NCBI RefSeq assembly: GCF_043380555.1
Contig: NC_091752.1
Span: forward strand, 32,073,666 to 32,137,665
DNA from: Nothobranchius furzeri
Lineage: Eukaryota; Chordata; Actinopteri; Cyprinodontiformes; Nothobranchiidae
DNA: 64,000 nt
Reading direction: 5' to 3'
In this document: in pieces, positions 1 through 11,617 of the stretch
How positions within the stretch are numbered: position 1 is the first letter of the stretch
How the letters are laid out: each line of letters starts with the position of its first letter
Notes under the pieces: generated by a model
Told to the model about the DNA's origin: nothing
What the model saw: the letters and a program-made list of their open reading frames with translations, nothing else
Databases searched by the model: none
Program-made: the position numbers and the translations under genes

Positions 1-1500
1 CCCAGCTGAGAAGGAAATCTGTTTCAACGCAACCTTCCTTCTAACATGATTGTTAAATTAGACTGTTTTGTGTAACATTCTTACTTCTTGTACCTTTAAT
101 TTTAAAAGCATCTGCTGATATGACAGTACCTAACTGAGCAGAGGTTTCTGACCTGCCTGCCATCCAGTGAAAGGAACCCTTTATTTGATGATGGGCAGAA
201 CACCAGACCTCCGGTGTGAACTCACCGGCCACATACTCATAAACCATGTGTCACTAAACGAGATTTATGGAGGAGGAACCCACAGCGGTTCACTCGAGGC
301 AGAAATGTATTCATGTCTTTGTTATTGACTCGAGTTTGCAAAATAGTGTGAGGATGCGGATGTAGACCGTGACTAATGAAAATGGAGAGGAGTGGGGGTA
401 GGCATAGATTTCAAACAATGAATGAAAACACTTAAAATAATTTTGGTAATTTCCATCTTGTATAAAAGGCTAATGTGCCAACATTCCTCTCTCCCACGCT
501 CCCCATGGCAAAGGTCAATATTGACTTTAACGGCAGTCCTCCTGCTCAAGCAAAGCACACACCTTTATGGGTGTGTGATGTATATAATGTATAAACTAAA
601 GATTACACGCGCAAGAGGAAAACTTGTTCGTTGTACTTAAAAAGACCACCTAGCCTGTTTTTCTTACACACCAGTCAAGGCCTTTTCTTCCCATCCAACT
701 CCTCCACATGGCAAATGGAAAAGGTTTCATTATGCTTTAGCAGGCCCAGCCTCTCCATGCTGAAGGCTACACTACTAGTGGCATTACAGATTGTAGAGAA
801 TCATGGATAGATGTAGAAAATGTAAGAGTTCACTATGCAGTTGTGCAAGATCGTATCTTCAAACCTCTGAAATTCCAATGTGGATGTTTGTTTTTTATAT
901 CAAAAGGAAGTATGTGAACTGGAATGACCAAGGCAGAACCTTTCTTCTGGTGTTACTCTTCTATTATTTTTTCCAACCACGGCTCATTTTAAACTATGTT
1001 TTTTATCATTTATTTTACACATGCTAATATAAATTGTATGACTCCATTTAACCTTACAAGAGATTCAGGGTGTTTAAGGGGGGGAAACAGCCTCACAGAA
1101 GGGATGGCATACTCTTCACTGTGCCAGTCTTTCTATTGAAGTCCCCACAGATGTTGCTGCCAAAAAGCACTAATCTGATCTCACAGCCAACATGTAGAAA
1201 GCTCCACCAAAACGTTTAGATCACAGGACCTTTTAACTGTTATTTTTCATGTTGAGATATTAAGGATGCCACTGGTTTGGGCGATTCTTATTAGATGTCA
1301 GCATTATTCCCTTCTTTTGATAACTGTGAAAATCTTATACTTTTTGTGGAGGACACTCAAGATATATTTTATGAGAAAATCTAACCAATTATCAGCATTT
1401 TTTAATTAAAAAAAATAAAGAATGGGTTTAAGATATCCACAGCATCTAATAATGTTATATCTCACTTTCAAAAATGTGATTTTATTTTTGTGAATATTTA
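1..1500. other. AT-rich non-coding stretch, nothing recognised
   Basis: No exon of a known family, RNA gene or transposon end was recognised here. Open frames on both strands are short and do not resemble any protein I know. By gene order this should be intron or the unseen 3' part of eef1akmt2, which reads on the minus strand. Confidence 0.4.
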
Positions 1501-1503
1501 TGT

Positions 1504-1805
1504 GGAATCAGCTTCCTCATGACCTCAAATATACTCCAACTCTAGTCATTTTTAAATCAAAATGGAAAACTTCCATGTATTCATCAGCCTTTGGATGAAT
1601 GCCTCTTATGCTGCACCTTCTTCACTGTAACTGCTGTTTTTAATGGTGCATTTTCTCTTATTTATCTAAATGTATTTCTGTATTTTAAATTTGTTTTGAA
1701 AATCTGCTGTTGTATGTTGTCACACTGATTTGAATGTTTTTGCTGTTCCTCGAAAGCACATTGAATTACCTGCGTATAAAATGTGCTACACAGATTAAGC
1801 TGCCT
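1504..1805 (+). repeat. LINE 3' tail fragment
   Basis: The stretch reads like the end of a fish LINE. A degraded coding remnant (tggaatcagcttcctc, then ctccaactctagtca) is followed by a tail ending in cacattgaattacctg and a tgtgctacacagattaag box. That arrangement is typical of fish LINE 3' ends, where it precedes the short terminal repeat. It is an old 5'-truncated copy with no intact frame. The family name is not certain. Confidence 0.55.
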
Positions 1806-1900
1806 CGCCTTACGCCCAGAACACACCGGACGCAAAAGCGGAGCGATTCTAATCGGCGCCCTTGTTAACCTACTCTCTCGGTCACATCAGCCGCGAAGCG
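1806..1900 (+). repeat. Dispersed repeat, inverted relative to 7720-7812
   Basis: The box acgcccagaacacacc followed by a gcggagcga run recurs in reverse complement near 7812-7770 (gggcgttatggtcttg side). The two copies also share a downstream tcacatcag word. Base composition is more GC-rich than the surroundings. The family is not recognised. Confidence 0.4.
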
Positions 1901-2149
1901 CCAAGAAGGCTTGCGCCGTGCAACGATCGTTTCGGCGTGAGCTCAAACTTTTCCGTGAGCCGCGTCAATTCTGGCAGGAAGTCAAACCAAAAGAGAAGAG
2001 GCGGGCTGGTAAATTGAACAAAATAAAGAAAATGTTCTAAACAAAACACCGCAATTGATAAATGTGATCATTTCTGTGTATCCAAACAGACTAGAGAGAT
2101 GAAAATGAACAAACAAGACACACAACTGTGAAGATACATAGATCATAGA

Positions 2150-4423
2150 GCACGACTGTCCCACAATGGTCCTTGGAGACATGAATATTCACCTGGACAA
2201 TCCCAGCTCATCAGGCTTCCTGTCACTAATGTCATCATTTGATCTAAAACTAGTACAAAGTCCTCCAACTCACAAAGCTGGAAAAGCACTTGACCTCATT
2301 TTCACCAGAAACTGTGCCATAGACACAATCTCTGTCACACCGCTGCATCTTTCGGGTCATAACTTCATCCATTTCAGCACGACTCTACAAGGGAGGTCCA
2401 CTGCTTCCTCCCCAGTAGTCTCATTCCGCTGCAACCTCCGCAATCTGGCACCCAGCCATTTCTCCTCTCTTGTTGCCTCCACTCTTCCATCTCCCAGCAC
2501 ATTCTCTGCTTATGAAGTGAATGAAGCCAACGAGTCACTCTGCTCCACACTCTGCTCTTGTCTTAATAACGTGTGCCCTTTAGCCACTAGACCTGCTAGA
2601 TCCTCTCAGTCGCACCCTTGGCTAAATGATACCCTCCGGTCTCTACGCACCAATCTTAGAGCTGCGGAACGGAAATTGTGCCAAACAAAAGATCCTGGTG
2701 ATCTATTGAAATTTCAGGAATTACTGCCCTCATTCTCTGCCAGCATCACTGATGCAAAGAAAGCTTTCTACACTGACAAAATTCTCAGCTCTACTGACCC
2801 TCAGAAACAATTTTCAACATTCAAAACTCTGCTCACCCCACCATCTCCACCTCTTACCAACAATCTATCAGCTGACACCTTTGCCTCATTCTTCACTGAC
2901 AAAGTGGCAGCTTTAAGCAAACAGTTTACTCAACTGGCCACTCCTGAACATTCGCTACCACAAACTCCTTCAAGCCCAACCATCTCAGGCCCTACTGCTT
3001 CATTTTCCTCTTTTTCCCCCCTCACTGAGAACTGTGTGTCCAAGCTTCTCATGTGCAGCTGCCCTACTACATGCCCACTGGACCCCATTCTGACTAAGCT
3101 GCTCCAAGCTATTGCTCCTACAGTAGCCGCAGCAGTCACACATGTGATCAACGCATCACTGACATCCGGTACATTTCCCACCTCTCTCAAGCATGCTCAG
3201 GTTAAACCGCTGCTAAAAAAAACATCTCTTCCTCCAAATCATGTGGAGAACTACCGTCCTATCTCTCTCCTCCCTTTTCTGTCCAAAATCATTGAAAGGG
3301 TGGCTTTCAAGCAGATTACAGAATACCTCTCACAAAACTGTCTGCTTGACCCTTACCAATCTGGGTTCAAAAAGGGCCACTCCACTGAGACTGCTCTGTT
3401 AGCAGTGACTGAATCCTTAAAAGAAGCTAGAGTGACAGGCAAATCCTCAGTGCTTATCCTGCTCGACTTATCAGCTGCATTTGACACTGTCAACCATGGC
3501 TTCCTTGTGTCCACACTCTCTAGCATGGGCATCACAGAGAAAGCACACGCCTGGTTTGAATCGTACCTCACAGGACGATCATTCAGTGTATCTTGGCTTG
3601 GACAATCCTCTACCATAGACCATCTTGCCACAGGAGTCCCCCAGGGCTCTGTACTAGGACCTCTTCTCTTTGCCATACACACCACCTCACTGGGTGAGAT
3701 CATTCGATCACATGGCTTCTCCTACCACTGCTATGCAGACGACACCCAGCTCTATTTGTCATTTCCACTGGACGACCACACTGTCTCTGCACAAATATCA
3801 AACTGTCTCTCTGACATGTCAAAATGGATGAAATCCCACCATCTCCAACTCAACCTCTCTAAAACTGAACTACTTGTCATCCGAGAAAAACCATCCATAC
3901 AGCACAATATCTCAATCCAAAATGACTTCCCATCTCTGGCTCCTTCAAAGGCAGTTCGAAATCTGGGTGTTGTGATTGATGAACACCTGACCTTTAAAGA
4001 TCATGTTGCCTCTGTTGCCCGTTCATGCCGCTTTGCGCTGTATAACATACGAAAGATCAGACCATACCTAACACAACATGCCACCCAGCTCCTGGTGCAA
4101 TCTACTGTCATCTCCCGCCTCAATTACTGCAATGCCCTTCTAACTGATCTTCCAGCCTGTGCTGTGAGACCTCTTCAAATGGTCCAGAATGCAGCAGCGC
4201 GTCTGGTCTTCAATCAGCCAAAAAGAGCACAAGTCACCCCTCTGTTCATTGAGCTCCACTGGCTACCGCTAGCAGCATGCATCAAATTTAAATTGCTAAC
4301 ACTAGCATACAAAGTCTGAGATGGTACGGCTCCCATCTACCTGAATCCTCTTGCAAAGGGTTACGTCTCGGCCCGGCCGCTCCGGTCATCACAGGATCGT
4401 CGGCTAGCAGTGCCTACACCACG
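2150..4423 (+). mobile_element. L2-like LINE, 5'-truncated, left part (split by a hAT insertion)
   Basis: This is a non-LTR retrotransposon copy truncated within its endonuclease region, as is usual after incomplete reverse transcription. It carries most of ORF2, is interrupted at 4424 by a hAT element with an 8 bp target duplication, and resumes at 5887 up to about 6192. The 3' end holds the tgtaagtcgctttggac box found at the ends of fish L2-clade LINEs and their SINE partners. The clade is my assignment from the RT motif and tail; a phylogeny of the RT domain would settle it. Confidence 0.8.
2166..4319 (+). pseudogene. LINE ORF2 fragment: endonuclease C-terminus plus reverse transcriptase
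   Basis: This 717-codon open frame encodes the end of an apurinic-type endonuclease (GDMNIHLDN near residue 5, then HKAGKALDLIFTR and PLHLSGH). A reverse transcriptase follows, with NYRPISLLPFLSKI, the LDLSAAFDTVNH block, GVPQGSVLGPLLF and the catalytic CYADDTQLY (YADD near residue 523). The frame stops at a TGA (4317-4319) where the family normally continues. The same frame then reads on (DGTAPIYLNPL), so this is a nonsense mutation rather than the natural end. No ORF1 and no endonuclease N-terminus are present, so the copy cannot move by itself. Confidence 0.85.
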
Positions 4424-5886
4424 CTCAGGACTAGGGCTGCAACTAACGATTATTCTCATAATCGATTAATCTGTCGATTATTTTTTCGATTAATCGATTA
4501 ATCGGTTTGTTATTGTTTAGCTATTTAACCTATACAAGAGATGAATACATTTCAGTTAAGAAAAAGAAAAACATAAGAGAATTGTGCAGTTGACTGCAAT
4601 CTATTTTATTGCACATGACCACAGTCAGCAGTGTAAAATGAGCTAAACAGTGCAAAATATCAGTCCAGAATAATTTTTTGGCATCAAAATATAAGAGGTA
4701 AATTCCATAAAAAATAATGTAGAATGTGGAATAGAGTTTGTAAGTGCTATGCATTGCTGGGGGGTGAGTGTCTTGTTCCCCATGTAGTTGTCCATCGTTG
4801 CTTGTTTTTTTCTGCATAAGAAACACAAATAACCTGAATTAAGTACACATATAAAATAAAGCAGCACACACACTACAACACTAAATCAATATTACATTAT
4901 TTGAATTAATTAACAATATACAGTGATCATTTATTTTGACAAAAATGTGTTGTGAGGCGTTTTACAGCGTTAGATAGTAAAACAGCCTTTTAATAGTTAA
5001 AAAAAGGACTTTCTGAATTTCTCCTGTATTTAAAAATTGAAAGCGTACAACTATGCCGCATTATATTCACCTGGACACAGCTCGTCTGTATATTTTTCTC
5101 CGCGGAGTTGTCCTTTTTTGAATGAGGAACATAGTTATGGGTTTGTGCCGTTTTTCTCTTAACGAGAACATTCTTATAAACAGACGTGCTAAATTTGGCA
5201 AGCGCATGATTCACAACACGGAGGAGATTCACGATTGCATCTAGTCAATCAGAAGTAGAACACCGTAAACTGACGCGGCAAAAAAAAAAAACATGTTTAA
5301 CATCCACTATAACGAACTCAGCTAACACTAAGTCCCAAATGTGATCTGCGTTAGCTTGTTTATTTTCTGTTACTTACCGGACATTCCTCTGCTGCATCAG
5401 CCCCCACGTTTTCGTCTCAAATGTTCACTTAGGGACGTCGTGCTTCCGTCGTGCCATGGTTTTTGCATATTTTGTAGGTCACCGGTCTTTTCAAGGCATC
5501 TAGTGAAGTGCTCCCATACTCGTGAGGTTTTTGTCCGGGGTTTCTCTTGTTTTGTCGCTTCTATTTTTCTTCCGTATTTGTTGTTGATCCGCCATCTCTC
5601 ACAGCAAGATGCGCGTCAGTAACGTGATACGTCATGAAAACCGAGGGCACTTATTGGCTAATTTCTTCTTCTACGGCCCCACTGGTAGATCAGTGGCTCA
5701 TTACTACCACACACTGGCGGCAAATTTAACACATTGTAACCGATGTCAGATTGTGGTAAAAAATAGACTTTATGCGGTAAAATATGATTATTAAACAACT
5801 AATCGATGACTAAAAAAGTTGTTAACTATTTTAATAATCGATTATAATCGATTAAATCGATTAGTTGTTTCAGCTCTACTCAGGAC
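4424..5886. mobile_element. hAT-type non-autonomous element inside the LINE
   Basis: The element spans 4432-5878. It begins TAGGGCTGCAACTAACG and ends with the inverted form, whose reverse complement starts TAGAGCTGAAACAACTA. Both ends are rich in ATCGATTAATC words. It is flanked by an exact 8 bp duplication, CTCAGGAC (4424-4431 and 5879-5886), the hallmark of the hAT superfamily. No transposase frame is seen inside. The interior near 5340-5640 is more GC-rich than the ends. Confidence 0.85.
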
Positions 5887-6192
5887 AATCCAGACTTTTC
5901 TCATGCATCGTTCCACAAATGTGGAATGACCTACCAAGCACTACCAGAACTGCGGCTTCCTTTTCAATTTTCAAGAAACTCCTGAAGACCCTGCTCTTCA
6001 GAGAGCATCTTCTTAACTAGCACCTTGCCTGCACCCACCCCCCCTCTCTACTGTCCACTCCTTGTTCAATACTCTCCATGACTGATGTCAATGTTGTTGT
6101 TGTTATTGTTGTTGTTAGCCTCAAGGGCAACATGCCGATTATCACTTGTAAGTCGCTTTGGACAAAAGCCTCTGCTAAATACATAAGCATAA
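5887..6192 (+). mobile_element. L2-like LINE, right part and 3' tail
   Basis: This is the continuation of the LINE after the hAT insertion. The last ORF2 codons (ending near 6020 with EHLLN and a TAG) are followed by a GTT-rich stretch. Then come the tgtaagtcgctttggac box, the gcctctgctaaata word and a short terminal microsatellite-like tail. Confidence 0.75.
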
Positions 6193-6268
6193 ACATCATT
6201 TTAAATGCAGTTTTTACAGCAAAAGATGGGAATGTGAATCCAAAAATTACGTTTAATTTAAAGGTAAC

Positions 6269-6849
6269 TACCGTATTTTCCGGACTGTAAGTCGCACTTT
6301 TTTTCATAGTCTGGCTGGTCCTTCGACTTATACTCCGGAGCGACTTATATACCAAATTATGTATAACGTGCTGCCAGGAATAAGCTCCTCTGCCCCGCCA
6401 TCACCTGCTGGAGCCTGTGGCAAGCTGCTGCAGGCCGGACGGCTCCGACCCAGGAATGACCTCCCCTGTCACGCTAGGAGGGTTTCAAACACCGCCATCA
6501 CCTGATGCAGCCTATGGAGGGGTGCTGCGGGCCGGCTCCGGCCCAGGAATGAGCTCTCCCCGCCCGCTGGGAGGGTTTGAAACACCACCATCCTCTGCTG
6601 GAGACCGTGGTGCACTGCTGCACCCTGTTTGTTTATTCTGTTATTGTTACCGGTACTTGTCTTGCAATGTGAAATGCTTGGTCTCAGATTTTGTAAGAAA
6701 AATAATAAAATTTCCCTCCAAAATGCGACTTATAGTCCAGTACGTCTTACATGTTTCTTTCTTCTTCATTATACATTTTATGGCTGGTGCAACTTACACT
6801 CCGAAGTGACTTATAGTTCGGAGCAACTTATAGTCCGGAAAATACGGTA
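6269..6849. mobile_element. MITE with TA target duplication and GC-rich tandem core
   Basis: The element spans 6271-6847, flanked by TA on both sides. The left end is ccgtattttccggact and the right end is the inverted agtccggaaaatacgg. This is a well-populated teleost terminal-repeat family with cgacttatagtc words. Its core (about 6370-6620) holds imperfect tandem copies of a 93 bp GC-rich unit. There is no transposase. Confidence 0.75.
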
Positions 6850-6947
6850 TACAATAATATTGTACAGTACCACAAACACTAGGTTATTTACTCACCCATT
6901 TAGAAAGGAACTGGTCTAAAAACAGCAGCAGGATCAGCTCAAACTAG

Positions 6948-7628
6948 TTACACACTAGAGGTTGTATCAACTAGTCAACTTCACTGCTCAGTAGTGACTT
7001 TTTATGCCTTTCATAGACTAGTCGCTGTCACGTGATAATGACCGACAAGATGCAGTCCTCAGAAAAGACAGCAAGTGACGAGCCCCTGCGCGTTGGGAGG
7101 CGACGCACCGTGCCAGAGCGCGGGTATCTGACTCCCGCCGTAAAACGGACATTTGACCGAATTGTGACCTTTACCCCCTTGCAATTTAACTTTCCCCTCA
7201 CCCCCATCCTAACCTTAACCAGCTTGCGCATGCAAAGCTCTGATCGCTGACGCAGTTTTTCTTTAGCATTGAGAGGAGATGCAGGAAGATAATAAACAGA
7301 CAGGACAGAAAAATAGTTAAATAAAAACAAGTTAGTTTTTGTACCTGGTGGTTGCAACAAACAGACACCACTGAAGGTAATCAGAAGTGTGGAACAGAGA
7401 CTTAAATAATTATTTTAATGTTTAGAGCAGCAGCAACTCTGAGAGGCTGCAGGCACACCAGTTTGCGGCCGCTGCGCAGGGAGAAGGGGGAGAGGGCTGA
7501 AGCAGGGAACAGTAAAACAACGCTTGGTCACCCATCGTCAGTTTTAGCCACTTCAGGTGTATGAGTCATCAACGACTAGTCGAAGTGAACTTGATTTTCA
7601 TTACTTAACACATGCAGCCCCTATTACA

Positions 7629-7631
<3 letters not shown>
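6948..7631. mobile_element. hAT-type MITE
   Basis: The element spans 6956-7623. The left end is TAGAGGTTGTATCAACTAG and the right end, in reverse complement, starts TAGGGGCTGCA. The flanking octamers TTACACAC (6948-6955) and TTACACAA (7624-7631) are an 8 bp target duplication with one mismatch. Inner actagtcgaagtgaa and actagtcaacttcac words face each other. No transposase frame is present. Confidence 0.65.

Positions 7632-7664
<33 letters not shown>
7632..7664. repeat. (CA)n microsatellite
   Basis: A pure CA run directly right of the hAT MITE. Confidence 0.95.
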
Positions 7665-7669
<5 letters not shown>

Positions 7670-7719
7670 GGCATGGGGTGGGGTTGGAAAACAGTAAGCT
7701 TGAGCAGAAGCGCTCATCG

Positions 7720-7812
7720 GAAATTCTTGCCTGATGTGAACAGAGGAGCAACTGGTAGCACGCAAATTTCGGGAGTGATCCGCTTCGCAGCTGGTGTGTT
7801 CCGGGCGTTATG
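7720..7812 (-). repeat. Dispersed repeat, inverted partner of 1806-1900
   Basis: In reverse complement it carries acgcccggaacacacc, then gcgaagcgga and a later tcacatcagg. These match the copy at 1806-1900 in the opposite orientation. The two lie about 6 kb apart and bracket the LINE and MITE cluster. Confidence 0.4.
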
Positions 7813-7908
7813 GTCTTGAATACTTTTCACTGAAAGCATCCGAGTGTTTCTTCCTAACCCAGTGAGTGGGAGATCTGCAGTTTAAAAGAAAGTCAACCAG
7901 GAACCCAC

Positions 7909-9632
<1,724 letters not shown>

Positions 9633-9643
9633 GATGAGTTAGA

Positions 9644-9651
9644 TGACGTCA
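9644..9651. promoter_or_regulatory. Palindromic CRE (TGACGTCA) upstream of eef1akmt2
   Basis: A perfect 8 bp cAMP-response element lies 12 bp upstream of the proposed start codon. CREB/ATF-family proteins bind this sequence near transcription starts. The motif is seen directly; its use here is inference. Confidence 0.45.
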
Positions 9652-11617
9652 TGGAAATGGGCAAGCCAGGTGGTCATATAATAGACAGCAGATACAAGAA
9701 AATTCGAACAAGGCTAATGGATTACATTTTCTCAGAAGGGACTGCTATAATTTATTTTCGCGTTCAAAATTAAGATTACACTACCTATTTATGAAACTTC
9801 AGTTCATTTAAATAAATAAACACGATAGTTATAAAGTGATACCAAGGCAGATTTCATTTTTCGTCTGCAAGATGGATGCTGTATTCACTCATCACCATGC
9901 AAAAAACAGCAATAATAATAAATTATGAGAAAATCAAAACAATTTATTTTCATTCATGGGAACTTCACATTTACTTTCATTGCAGACGAGTTAGTTTACA
10001 CTATGTCCTTTCGAAAAGTAATAGAATACAGGTAGCCAAACTTCACTGCGATTTACATGATTTGCTAATATCACGTTCCGGGTTAAATGTTGTCAGAATT
10101 TCTGCTGAATTACCCCAACATGAAGACCTACACACTCTTTACACTAGCCATAAGGAAGGGCCTGTTCCTCTGCAGCCATGATAGGTAGGTAGGATTTCTT
10201 GATATCAGCAACTTCTGTTATCTGTCTGTAGTACAGCATGTAGGGGTTTGTTCTCCCACAATGGTATTTCCAGCATCTCCTCCTCTGTTTGCCATTGTCT
10301 GAGAAATTCAATGTCTGAGCACGTCATCTGTTGGAGCCTTGTCCTTGATAATTGTGGATCTTGGATGTTTCAACTGAGCACGTCATCTGTTGGAGCCTTG
10401 TCCTTGATAATTGTGGATCTTGGATGTTTCAACCCGGACAGTGGCTCTCACACTGAATATTCCTCAGCCTCCTTCCTTACGGCTAGTGCACAGTCTCAGG
10501 GTACTGGATTTGGGATGGAACTCCATAGATATCCATACATATGAAAGTCTAATGTTTATCAGTACATTGCAGACAACCATGTTAGACCAGTAGATTAGAC
10601 TATGGGAGCATAATGGTGTGCTCAAATGAGACTCAGAGAACTGAACTGATTTAACAAAGAACGACGTAGTGAAATGATTTGGTTGATTACATAACAGACA
10701 CAATGAGATAAAAAGTTTTCAGTTTCCTTATTCTGCAATACACAAGACAATTACATAACACAAAATACTCGTCACTTGGCCAAGTGTTATTCCTTCTAGC
10801 TCTATTGGGTCCACCCTAATAACCTGAATGCTTATTCTAAAACAGGTTATCAAATTTCAATTTCCATTCAAATGACTGTACCGGATAACAATCATGTGAG
10901 GGGGTTTCCCTACACAGCAGCATAATGTGCCGTCTCAGACGTGCTTGTCCAAAAGAAGTAAGGTCAGCAACATAAAAGACAATAAAATAAAATAAAATAA
11001 AATAAAATATAGGTCGGTCAGTAGTCAATAGCATATCCAGCTGTGAGTGAAGGTTTGTGTGACACAGCCTATCACACCGCTGGTGCAGCAACAAATCCGC
11101 AATGGAAGGGAATTTATTTAAGTTCTGGTGGGAAGGCCCGCCATCAAAGTCACCGGATTAATCCACTCGAGGAATTCTCCGTCATAAAAAACAAAAACAA
11201 AACCTGATCTGTTGATAGACAAGATCCAAAAGCAATACCAATATTATCTTCATTTTTCGCAGATCCAATATTCTTTTGACATCAAAATACAGTTGAAAAC
11301 TCAAATTCACAGTTGAAGGATTTGGTAAATTGAGTGCTTTAAGAGCTCAATATATATTAACTCTACTTATGACCAATAAGCTGTGATACTCTATATAAAT
11401 ATAGAATATCATCCTGCTTGGTCTTTGTGTGTTTAATCAGAAGATTATAGGATTCTTGTTTATTCAAGGACTGTACACACTTTGTTTTGATTCAAGAAAG
11501 AGCCAGGTTTATAAAAGTAAGAATTTATTCCCAAACAATTAAAACATGACAAGTTAACTAAAATTTACTGTGATGGATGAATCTGTACTGATAAACATTA
11601 GACTTTCATAAATATTA
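9652..11617. other. Intergenic stretch without a recognised gene
   Basis: Contains a direct tandem duplication at about 10315-10433, an (AAAAT)n run at about 10981-11009 and otherwise AT-rich sequence. A faint leucine-rich-like frame (LRVLDLGWNSI near 10480) is too short and broken to call. Confidence 0.4.
10315..10433. repeat. Tandem duplication of about 59 bp
   Basis: The unit starting tgagcacgtcatctgttgga and ending ggatgtttcaac is present twice, back to back, with no differences that I can see. The near identity suggests a recent duplication. Confidence 0.9.

Noticed and set aside
2930..3703. Minus-strand open frames opposite the LINE
   Set aside because: They are reverse-strand shadows of the reverse transcriptase frame and resemble no protein.
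10248..10593. Possible leucine-rich-repeat gene fragment (LRVLDLGWNSI)
   Set aside because: Only one short LRR-like stretch, stops in the neighbouring frame, no splice-supported exons, and it overlaps a recent tandem duplication.
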